A stretch of 5,297 bases of DNA, from the NCBI GenBank assembly GCA_943326825.2, contig CALPUT020000203.1:1-5297 (forward strand). Direction: 5' to 3'. The translations under genes and the position numbers were made by a program. Shown in pieces: positions 1 through 5,297 of the stretch (position 1 is the first letter of the stretch; the number at the start of each line of letters is the position of its first letter). This DNA comes from Chryseobacterium gleum (lineage in GTDB: Bacteria > Bacteroidota > Bacteroidia > Flavobacteriales_D > Crocinitomicaceae). A model generated the notes under the pieces. The model worked only from the letters and a program-made list of their open reading frames with translations, was not told the origin of the DNA and did not search any database.

Positions 1-36
1 AAAAAAAAACTCCCCGAAATTTCTTTCGAGGAGTTT
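1..36 (-). terminator. Rho-independent terminator of the isocitrate dehydrogenase gene
   Basis: Positions 7-19 pair with 24-36 around a 4-nt loop (20-23), and the nine A residues at 1-9 become a U run on the minus-strand transcript. The one imperfect position (14 against 29) is a C/A mismatch if read as plus-strand RNA but a G-U wobble in minus-strand RNA. This supports use by the minus-strand gene, whose stop codon ends 25 nt upstream at 62. The window starts inside the U tract, so the tract may be longer. Confidence 0.9.
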
Positions 37-61
37 AATATTTATTAGAAGGAAAAATGAA

Positions 62-1291
62 TTATCCTACTTTTAATTTTAATGCATTATCTAAAGCATC
101 TAAGAATTCTTCTGTGTAAACGTAATGTTCACCATGATTCACTTTGTTACCGTGAATACAAACAGCTAAATCTTTAGTCATAACACCAGACTCAACAACT
201 TCAATACAAACTTCTTCTAATTTTGTACAGAAATCAATTAATTCTTGGTTATTATCTAATTTACCTCTAAAAGCTAAACCTCTTGTCCAAGCGAAAATAG
301 AAGCGATAGGGTTTGTAGAAGTTTTCTTACCAGCTTGGTGATCTCTGTAGTGACGAGTAACAGTTCCGTGTGCAGCTTCAGCTTCCATAACCTCTCCATC
401 TGGAGTGATTAATACAGAAGTCATTAAACCTAAAGAACCAAAACCTTGAGCAACAGTATCAGATTGAACGTCACCATCATAGTTTTTACAAGCCCATACG
501 AAGTTACCGTTCCATTTCAATGCAGAAGCAACCATGTCATCAATTAAACGGTGCTCATAAACGATACCTGCTTCGTCAAATTGTGCTTTGTATTCTGCTT
601 CGAAAATTTCTTGGAAAATATCTTTAAAGAAACCGTCGTATTTTTTTAAGATTGTATTTTTTGTAGATAAGTACAAAGGCCATTTTTTGCTTAAAGCCAT
701 ATTGAAACAAGATTTAGCAAATCCACGGATAGATTCTTCCGTATTGTACATTGCCATTCCAACTCCATTTCCTTTGTAATTGTATACTTCATAAGATTGA
801 ACTTCGCTTCCATCTTCAGGAGTAAAAGTCATCGTTAATTTTCCTTTCCCTTTGAAAACTGCATCAGTAGCTCTGTATTGATCACCAAAAGCGTGACGAC
901 CAACGATAATTGGAGCAGTCCAATTAGTAACTAATCTTGGAACGTTTTGACAAACGATTGGCTCACGGAATACAGTTCCATCTAAAATGTTACGAATTGT
1001 ACCATTTGGAGATTTCCACATAGATTTCAAATTGAATTCTTTTACACGGTCTTCATCTGGTGTAATTGTAGCACATTTAATACCTACTTTGTGAACTTTG
1101 ATTGCTTCAGCAGCATCAATTGTAATTTGGTCATTTGAAGCATCACGGCTTTCGATTCCTAAATCATAATATTTGATATCTAAATCTAGGTATGGTAAAA
1201 CCAATTTGTCTTTAATGAATTTCCAAATGATTCTTGTCATTTCGTCTCCGTCCAATTCTACGATTGGATTAGCTACTTTAATTTTAGACAT
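62..1291 (-). CDS. icd: NADP-dependent isocitrate dehydrogenase, eukaryote-like homodimeric type
   Basis: This TCA-cycle enzyme oxidatively decarboxylates isocitrate to 2-oxoglutarate in the cytoplasm and reduces NADP. The 409-residue protein aligns almost without gaps to the human IDH1 sequence as I recall it, and is not the E. coli Icd type. Visible family motifs are TITPDE (75-80), SPNGTIRN (94-101) with the substrate-binding serine S94 and R100, R109, and GRHAFGDQYR (131-140) holding the arginine equivalent to human R132 and the catalytic tyrosine Y139. Further motifs are STKNT with catalytic lysine K211, the metal-binding aspartates D251, D274 and D278, and AHGTVTRH (307-314), whose R313 and H314 match the NADP-phosphate contacts of the family. 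No key residue is missing and the length is normal. The start is set by the conserved N-terminus ending in GDEMTR. An AAGGA run lies only 2 nt before the ATG, too close for a standard ribosome binding site. The gene is monocistronic here and divergent from the E1 gene. Confidence 0.97.
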   Translation of the reverse strand: MSKIKVANPIVELDGDEMTRIIWKFIKDKLVLPYLDLDIKYYDLGIESRDASNDQITIDAAEAIKVHKVGIKCATITPDEDRVKEFNLKSMWKSPNGTIRNILDGTVFREPIVCQNVPRLVTNWTAPIIVGRHAFGDQYRATDAVFKGKGKLTMTFTPEDGSEVQSYEVYNYKGNGVGMAMYNTEESIRGFAKSCFNMALSKKWPLYLSTKNTILKKYDGFFKDIFQEIFEAEYKAQFDEAGIVYEHRLIDDMVASALKWNGNFVWACKNYDGDVQSDTVAQGFGSLGLMTSVLITPDGEVMEAEAAHGTVTRHYRDHQAGKKTSTNPIASIFAWTRGLAFRGKLDNNQELIDFCTKLEEVCIEVVESGVMTKDLAVCIHGNKVNHGEHYVYTEEFLDALDNALKLKVG

Positions 1292-1317
1292 ATTCCTTAC
1301 TTTTAAATTTTTTTTGA

Positions 1318-1325
1318 CAAATATA
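1318..1325 (-). promoter_or_regulatory. Putative -7 box of the idh promoter (TATATTTG)
   Basis: Read on the minus strand, the sequence is TATATTTG, a full match to the Bacteroidota primary-sigma -7 consensus TAnnTTTG. It lies 26 nt upstream of the idh ATG, so the leader would be about 20 nt. No clear TTG -33 element sits about 19 nt further upstream, so the promoter call rests on one box. Confidence 0.5.
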
Positions 1326-1405
1326 CCTTTTAAAGAATAATTAATTTCATTTTTTTAGATTGTTTATTAACTCTTTTTCAAAAAAGTTATTAATTAGTTT
1401 AAGAT

Positions 1406-1472
1406 GAATTTCCGTTAAATAAATATCACAACTTGTTAAAAATTATCACAAGCTTTAATTTAAAACGGATTC
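1406..1472. promoter_or_regulatory. Repeat cluster in the divergent intergenic region, possible operator
   Basis: Two direct copies of ATCACAA lie at 1425-1431 and 1445-1451, exactly 20 bp apart. With flanking bases, 10 of the first 11 positions agree (AAATATCACAA and AATTATCACAA). They sit inside an imperfect inverted repeat: 1406-1409 pairs with 1469-1472, 1412-1416 with 1464-1468 and 1417-1420 with 1458-1461, separated by 2-nt bulges. A spacing of about two helical turns is typical of tandem protein-binding sites. No protein is identified, and chance in AT-rich DNA is not excluded. The cluster lies 115 bp upstream of idh and 97 bp upstream of the E1 gene, so it could act on either. I see nothing else clear in the 1292-1569 gap beyond the idh -7 box. 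Confidence 0.3.
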
Positions 1473-1569
1473 TATTAAAGAAAAACCAAAATTGCTTCAA
1501 ATGTTGGATATACTTTCTGAAATATATTCTCTAACTTTATAGCTTAAAATAGTCCAATTAAATAGAAGT

Positions 1570-3570
1570 ATGGAAGTACTAGAAAAAAGACATATCAATT
1601 ACGATAGGAAAGGATTCGAAAACGATGAATTGATAATGATTTATAAAGCTTTAGTTAAACCTCGTTTAATTGAAGAAAAAATGTTGATTTTACTTCGTCA
1701 AGGTAAAATTACGAAGTGGTTTTCTGGTTGGGGGCAAGAAGGTATTTCAGTTGGTTGTGCTTATGCAATGGATCAAGATGAATATATTTTACCAATGCAC
1801 CGTAATCTTGGGATTTTCACGACAAGAGGTATTCCATTAAATAGATTGTTTGCGCAATTTCAAGGTAAAATGTCTGGTTTTACAAAAGGTAGAGATCGTT
1901 CTTTTCATTTCGGGACTCAAGAATACAAAGTTGTTGGGATGATTTCTCACTTAGGACCTCAATTAGGATTGGCTGACGGAATTGCTTTAGCAAATAAATT
2001 AAAGAAAAATAAAAAATCTACGATTGTATTTACAGGTGATGGTGGAGCTTCAGAAGGAGATTTTCACGAATCCTTGAATGTTGCTTCTGTTTGGGATTTA
2101 CCAGTAATCTTTGCTGTAGAAAATAATTGTTGGGGATTATCAACTCCTTCTGTTGAGCAATTTAGATGTAAACAATTTATTGATAAAGGAATCGGTTATG
2201 GTATGCCTGCGGTTCAAGTAAATGGAAATAATATTTTAGAGGTGATCACTGCTGTTCGTAAAATCAATGAAGAGATTAGAGAAAATCCAAAGCCATTTAT
2301 TTTAGAATTAATGACGTTCAGAATGAGAGGTCATGAAGAAGCTTCAGGAACAAAATATTATCCGGAAGGTTTACAAGACGAATGGTCTAAACAAGATCCT
2401 GTTTCGAACTATGAATTATTCTTAAAAGAGAATAACATTTTAACGGATGAATTAGCGGAACAAATTAAAAACGAAATCAAAGAAGAAATTCAAACTTCTT
2501 TTGATGAGGCGAATAATGAGCCAGCAATCATTCCTTCGTTAGAAGATGAGTTGAAAGATGTTTATGCTCCATTTTCTCAAGAAGTAATTGAGGCAAAAGG
2601 AACAAAAACAGAGAAGCGTTTCATCGATGCAATACAAGATGGTTTATCTCAATCATTTGAGAAATATCCTGAATTAGTAATCATGGGACAAGATATCGCT
2701 GAATATGGAGGTGCTTTTAAAGTAACTGAAGGATTTGTTGATAAATTTGGAAAAGATAGAATCAGAAATACGCCTATTTGTGAATCAGCAATTGTTGGAG
2801 CAGGTTTAGGTTTGTCAATCAATGGAATGAAAGCAGTTGTAGAAATGCAATTTGCAGATTTCGTTACTTGTGGATTCAATCAAATCGTAAATAATTTAGC
2901 GAAATTACATTGGAGATGGAATGAAAAAGCGGACGTTGTTGTTCGTATGCCAACTGGAGCAGGATCTGCTGCTGGACCTTTTCATTCACAAAGCAATGAA
3001 GCTTGGTTTTTCCATACACCAGGTTTAAAAATAGTTTATCCTTCAACACCAGAAGATGCAAAAGGATTGTTGGCGGCTTCAATTGAAGATCAAAATCCAG
3101 TAATGTTCTTTGAGCACAAAAATTTATACAGAAGTATCAAAGGTGAAGTAGCTGATGAATATTACACTGTTGAAATTGGTAAAGCAAGAACGGTTAGCGA
3201 AGGAAACGATGTGACAATTATTACTTATGGTATGGGAGTTCATTGGGCGACTGAATTGATGAGTAAACATACAGACATTTCTGCTGAAATCATTGATTTA
3301 AGAACTTTGTTACCATTAGATACTGAAGCAATTTATAAAGCAGTTCGTAAAACTGGAAAAGTAATCGTTCTTCATGAAGATTGCATTACAGGTGGAATAG
3401 GAGGAGAGTTAGTCGCTTTGATTACTGAGAATTGTTTCAAAGATTTAGATGCTCCAGTAAAACGTATCGGTTCAATTGATACACCAGTTCCATTTGCTGA
3501 ACAATTAGAAGTTCAGTTTTTACCAAAACAACGTTTAGATGAAGCGTTATCTGAATTAATGGCTTACTAG
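1570..3570 (+). CDS. Fused E1alpha/E1beta subunit of a branched-chain-type 2-oxoacid dehydrogenase complex
   Basis: This is the thiamine-diphosphate E1 component that decarboxylates a 2-oxoacid and passes the acyl group to the lipoyl E2 subunit. Both halves of the usual alpha2beta2 enzyme are in one 666-residue chain. The alpha part (about 20-330) has LIEEKMLILLRQGKI, the ThDP/Mg motif GDGG (156-159) ending in NN (185-186), and RMRGHEEASG (251-260), which occupies the active-site loop containing a conserved histidine (H255). The acidic linker (about 290-340) leads into the beta part (about 345-666), which has GQDIAEYGG (373-381), the ThDP-activating glutamate in PICES (E405) and the active-site histidine in FHSQS (H472). 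The likely substrates are the branched-chain 2-oxoacids, as in similar fused Bacteroidota proteins annotated 2-oxoisovalerate dehydrogenase; pyruvate cannot be excluded from sequence alone. No E2 or E3 gene is adjacent in the window. The start precedes the conserved region by a short N-terminus, with only a weak AGAAG ribosome-binding match. The sequence is intact and ends at a terminator. Confidence 0.93.
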   Translation: MEVLEKRHINYDRKGFENDELIMIYKALVKPRLIEEKMLILLRQGKITKWFSGWGQEGISVGCAYAMDQDEYILPMHRNLGIFTTRGIPLNRLFAQFQGKMSGFTKGRDRSFHFGTQEYKVVGMISHLGPQLGLADGIALANKLKKNKKSTIVFTGDGGASEGDFHESLNVASVWDLPVIFAVENNCWGLSTPSVEQFRCKQFIDKGIGYGMPAVQVNGNNILEVITAVRKINEEIRENPKPFILELMTFRMRGHEEASGTKYYPEGLQDEWSKQDPVSNYELFLKENNILTDELAEQIKNEIKEEIQTSFDEANNEPAIIPSLEDELKDVYAPFSQEVIEAKGTKTEKRFIDAIQDGLSQSFEKYPELVIMGQDIAEYGGAFKVTEGFVDKFGKDRIRNTPICESAIVGAGLGLSINGMKAVVEMQFADFVTCGFNQIVNNLAKLHWRWNEKADVVVRMPTGAGSAAGPFHSQSNEAWFFHTPGLKIVYPSTPEDAKGLLAASIEDQNPVMFFEHKNLYRSIKGEVADEYYTVEIGKARTVSEGNDVTIITYGMGVHWATELMSKHTDISAEIIDLRTLLPLDTEAIYKAVRKTGKVIVLHEDCITGGIGGELVALITENCFKDLDAPVKRIGSIDTPVPFAEQLEVQFLPKQRLDEALSELMAY

Positions 3571-3590
3571 AAATAACTAATGAAATGTTT

Positions 3591-3622
3591 AGCCTGTGTA
3601 AATTAATTGCACAGGCTTTTTT
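3591..3622 (+). terminator. Rho-independent terminator of the E1 gene
   Basis: AGCCTGTG (3591-3598) pairs perfectly with CACAGGCT (3610-3617). A U-G and two A-U pairs extend the stem inward to a 5-nt loop at 3602-3606, and a run of T follows (3617-3622). It begins 21 nt after the E1 stop codon. The U tract lies only on the plus-strand side, so it serves the E1 gene. Confidence 0.92.
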
Positions 3623-3639
3623 GTGTTAAAATTTGACTT

Positions 3640-3679
3640 GTCCTAAAATAAGCTAAATGTTGTCAACTTATTTTAGGAC
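3640..3679. repeat. Perfect 13-bp inverted repeat of unknown role
   Basis: GTCCTAAAATAAG (3640-3652) is the exact reverse complement of CTTATTTTAGGAC (3667-3679), with a 14-nt spacer. It lies between two convergent terminators and has no T run on either side, so it does not read as a terminator. Part of the right arm, ATTTTAGG, is repeated directly at 3686-3693. The arms resemble short terminal inverted repeats of a mobile element, but no transposase or target duplication is visible. A miniature-element remnant, a protein-binding palindrome and a structured 3' RNA end all remain possible. Confidence 0.6.
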
Positions 3680-3696
3680 GGAATAATTTTAGGCAT

Positions 3697-3725
3697 AAAA
3701 AAAGCGAGATCATTCATCTCGCTTT
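3697..3725 (-). terminator. Rho-independent terminator of the lolA-like gene
   Basis: AAAGCGAGAT (3701-3710) pairs perfectly with ATCTCGCTTT (3716-3725) around a 5-nt loop. The seven A residues at 3697-3703 become a U run on the minus-strand transcript. It begins 22 nt after the stop codon of the lolA-like gene (3748). The right arm has only three T residues at its end, so it is less likely to work well for the plus strand. Confidence 0.92.
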
Positions 3726-3747
3726 AATATTTATAGATTATGATTTA

Positions 3748-4398
3748 TTAATCTTTAATCACTTTATATCCTGGATATTTCTTTTGATCGAATACGAATT
3801 TTGAATCATCGATTGTTTCATTACCAGTGAATTTAGATAAAGAATAAGTCATAACAGTTGCATCTTTTGATTTTAAGATTGCTTTTTTTAACTCGTTTGT
3901 ACTTTTAGAGATATACAAAACAATTGTATGATAATTTACTTTTGCCGCATTTTTAGGGTATAAATAAATAACGTGAACTGTTTCACCACCTAAAGTTTCT
4001 TCTTTCTCATATTTGTTTTTGAATCCAGTTTCCCAAATTGTCATTAATCTTTTAGGATTCATTGATTCTTCATCATCATCGTTTGCATCAGTAACGTAAA
4101 CACTTTTCTCTTCTTTTACGATCGTCCAAGTTTTGATTCCATTCGAGATGATTGTATTATCACCATATGAGGCGTAATATTTTTTGTCTTTTACCCAACC
4201 TTTACCAGTTTCACTTTCATTTGTACCAGTAGAAGCGTTTTTTACATTAGCACTAAATTCTATATAGAAAGATTTATAACCTTTCATTTTAGTAGATAAT
4301 TTATCTAAAATTGCTTGAGATTTTGCATCCTTTTGTTCTTTATCTTGACCAAATGAAATCACACTAATTAAAGCGAATGCGAATAATAAAATTTTCAT
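3748..4398 (-). CDS. lolA: LolA-like periplasmic lipoprotein carrier protein
   Basis: LolA-family proteins carry lipoproteins across the periplasm from the inner-membrane LolCDE exporter to the outer membrane. The 216-residue product starts with a Sec signal peptide: MK, a hydrophobic segment (3-16), then likely cleavage near SFG-Q (17-18). There is no lipobox cysteine, so it should be soluble in the periplasm. The mature part begins with LDKLSTKMKGYKSF (31-44), a pattern common at the start of LolA domains. Alternating beta-strand-like segments follow, with GKGWVKDKKYYA (65-76) and NGIKTWTI (86-93) matching the family theme, and it ends in YPGYKVIKD. The acidic patch DANDDDEES (104-112) probably lies in a loop. 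Family assignment is by overall pattern, since LolA sequences diverge strongly; a related DUF-type outer-membrane biogenesis protein is the main alternative. The 77-bp gap to the upstream hydrolase gene has no obvious terminator, so the two may be co-transcribed. Confidence 0.8.
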   Translation of the reverse strand: MKILLFAFALISVISFGQDKEQKDAKSQAILDKLSTKMKGYKSFYIEFSANVKNASTGTNESETGKGWVKDKKYYASYGDNTIISNGIKTWTIVKEEKSVYVTDANDDDEESMNPKRLMTIWETGFKNKYEKEETLGGETVHVIYLYPKNAAKVNYHTIVLYISKSTNELKKAILKSKDATVMTYSLSKFTGNETIDDSKFVFDQKKYPGYKVIKD

Positions 4399-4475
4399 GT
4401 TTTGCTTATTTTCAGTACAAATATCAGAAATTGTGCCAAATTAAAGTATCAATTTGAAATAAAACTTTTAAAAAT

Positions 4476-5102
4476 TTAAATTTCAGATAATATTGATCTG
4501 AGAATTTTAGAATCTATTGTGTGTTTACCATTGAAAACATGCGTTTTATAATTATTTTGAGTAAAAAAGGAAAGACATTCAATTTGTTGTTCTTGAGTAA
4601 AATATTCATCTTCATTTCCTAAAACAAAGTGATTTGAACGTTCTTCGGAATTAATAATTTCATTTCCAATTAATAGATCTGGAGGAAAAACACTCGCCCA
4701 TAAAATAAAGCTTGTAATATCTTTTCGTTCATTGATCCATCGAGCTGCTGTTGCACCACCTTGTGAAAAACCAAGAACTATTTTTTTATCAAAATTCTTT
4801 TCTGAATTAATTTGAGCATAAAGTTCGTTTAACCAATGAATATTATCCGAGATGTCAATTTCTCTTGCTTCTTTTGTCATCCATGAAGCACCAACTCTTC
4901 CGCTACTGCCTTTTAGGTAAAAACGATGCATTCCTTCTGGTGCAACGATAAAGTAATCATCAGATAAATCTTCAAATTTTTTAATGAAATATTCTGCAAG
5001 TTGTCCGTAACCATGTAAAACAATAAGTAAATGTTTTGCCTTTTCAATATTTCCTAAAGTAAAATATCGAAATGTCTTCGTTGAAATTAATTGTTGTTCC
5101 AT
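4476..5102 (-). CDS. Serine alpha/beta hydrolase, carboxylesterase/phospholipase (Abhydrolase_2-like) family
   Basis: This is a small cytoplasmic-looking hydrolase of 208 residues with no signal peptide or membrane segment. The oxyanion-hole region LIVLHGYGQ (26-34) and the nucleophile elbow GFSQGG (111-116, serine S113) are clear. A plausible acid residue (D165 in GNEDEY) and base (H194 in NGKHT) complete a Ser-Asp-His triad in the correct order and spacing. GFSQGG is typical of the carboxylesterase/phospholipase group that also includes acyl-protein thioesterase relatives and YpfH-like enzymes. The substrate cannot be told from sequence; a short-chain or lysophospholipid ester is a family-level guess. 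The length is at the short end but all core elements are present. The start ATG is preceded by AT-rich sequence with no Shine-Dalgarno match. A terminator-like hairpin ends 18 nt upstream, leaving little room for a separate promoter. Confidence 0.85.
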   Translation of the reverse strand: MEQQLISTKTFRYFTLGNIEKAKHLLIVLHGYGQLAEYFIKKFEDLSDDYFIVAPEGMHRFYLKGSSGRVGASWMTKEAREIDISDNIHWLNELYAQINSEKNFDKKIVLGFSQGGATAARWINERKDITSFILWASVFPPDLLIGNEIINSEERSNHFVLGNEDEYFTQEQQIECLSFFTQNNYKTHVFNGKHTIDSKILRSILSEI

Positions 5103-5114
5103 GTAATTGTTATA

Positions 5115-5147
5115 ATCAAAAAAGCTTCACTAAATAAGTGAAGCTTT
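5115..5147 (-). terminator. Rho-independent terminator downstream of the cold-shock gene
   Basis: AAAGCTTCACT (5121-5131) pairs perfectly with AGTGAAGCTTT (5137-5147) around a 5-nt loop. On the minus strand it is followed by six U residues (5118-5123, partly paired). It starts 28 nt after the csp stop codon and its U tract ends about 15 nt before the hydrolase ATG, so it should end most csp transcripts. In the other direction the T run is only three bases before a C, so it is directional. Confidence 0.88.
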
Positions 5148-5175
5148 CTCAAAAAATTAATGACTATATATAAGC

Positions 5176-5297
5176 TTAAGCTAATTTTACCTCTACAGCA
5201 TTCAATCCTTTTTTTCCTTCTTTCAATTCGAATGTAACTTGGTCATTCTCGTTGATTTTATCAACTAAACCTGATACGTGTACAAAATACTCTTGAT
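5176..5297 (-). CDS. Cold-shock protein (CspA family), partial, N-terminus beyond the window
   Basis: The visible 39 residues run from QEYFVHVSG to KGLNAVEVKLA and a TAA stop at 5176-5178. YFVHVSG is the RNP2 motif of the cold-shock OB fold, and NENDQVTFELKEGKKGLNAVEV matches the last three strands, including the near-invariant GLNAVEV-type ending. Family members are about 63-70 residues, so roughly 25 N-terminal residues, including the RNP1 KGFGFI motif, lie outside the window. Such proteins bind single-stranded RNA or DNA in the cytoplasm and act as RNA chaperones. Whether this copy is cold-induced cannot be judged because its 5' leader is not seen. Confidence 0.93.
   Translation of the reverse strand, partial: QEYFVHVSGLVDKINENDQVTFELKEGKKGLNAVEVKLA

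Noticed and set aside
588..779. 63-codon plus-strand open reading frame inside the idh gene
   Set aside because: It is antisense to the well-conserved isocitrate dehydrogenase coding sequence, has no recognisable protein features, and its composition follows from the codons on the other strand.
1504..1539. Candidate E1 promoter with TTG at 1504-1506 and TAACTTTA at 1532-1539
   Set aside because: The -7 box matches 7 of 8 positions, but the spacing of 25 nt to the TTG is well beyond the usual 17-23 nt, and such partial matches are common in AT-rich DNA.
2649..3082. Two minus-strand open reading frames (2649-2879 and 2876-3082) that overlap by 4 bp like an operon
   Set aside because: Both are antisense to the conserved E1beta half. 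The ATGA-type overlap is a chance effect and the translations match no family I know.
4441..4475. AT-rich partial inverted repeat between the hydrolase and lolA genes, considered as a terminator
   Set aside because: The possible stem is nearly all A-T with no GC core, unlike the four clear terminators in this window.

Overview
The window looks like chromosomal DNA of a Bacteroidota bacterium, most likely class Flavobacteriia (Flavobacteriaceae or Weeksellaceae; the genus cannot be fixed from this sequence). The reasons are the low GC content, a single-polypeptide E1alpha/E1beta 2-oxoacid dehydrogenase, a eukaryote-like homodimeric NADP isocitrate dehydrogenase, a near-absence of strong Shine-Dalgarno sequences, and a TAnnTTTG-type -7 box upstream of the isocitrate dehydrogenase gene.

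Layout, left to right. Positions 1-36 hold the terminator of a minus-strand NADP isocitrate dehydrogenase gene (62-1291). A 278-bp divergent intergenic region (1292-1569) carries the idh -7 box and an unexplained cluster of repeats: two 20-bp-spaced ATCACAA boxes inside an imperfect inverted repeat. A plus-strand fused E1 subunit of a branched-chain-type 2-oxoacid dehydrogenase follows (1570-3570) with its own terminator. The convergent gap 3571-3747 holds that terminator, an unexplained perfect 13-bp inverted repeat, and the opposing terminator of a minus-strand LolA-like periplasmic lipoprotein carrier gene (3748-4398). Upstream of lolA on the same strand are a serine alpha/beta hydrolase (4476-5102) and, past a terminator hairpin, the C-terminal part of a cold-shock protein gene that runs off the right edge (5176-5297).

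The two large enzymes are both central carbon metabolism: isocitrate dehydrogenase makes 2-oxoglutarate and NADPH in the TCA cycle, and the E1 enzyme decarboxylates a 2-oxoacid, probably from branched-chain amino acids, to feed acyl-CoA pools. They are transcribed divergently and could share control, but nothing here proves it. The lolA, hydrolase and csp genes form a minus-strand series; only hydrolase-lolA lacks an obvious terminator between its members.

This is mainly an ordinary housekeeping region. No RNA gene, CRISPR array, intact mobile element or new defence-like system is visible. The items worth a second look are the two intergenic repeat structures and the csp/hydrolase junction.
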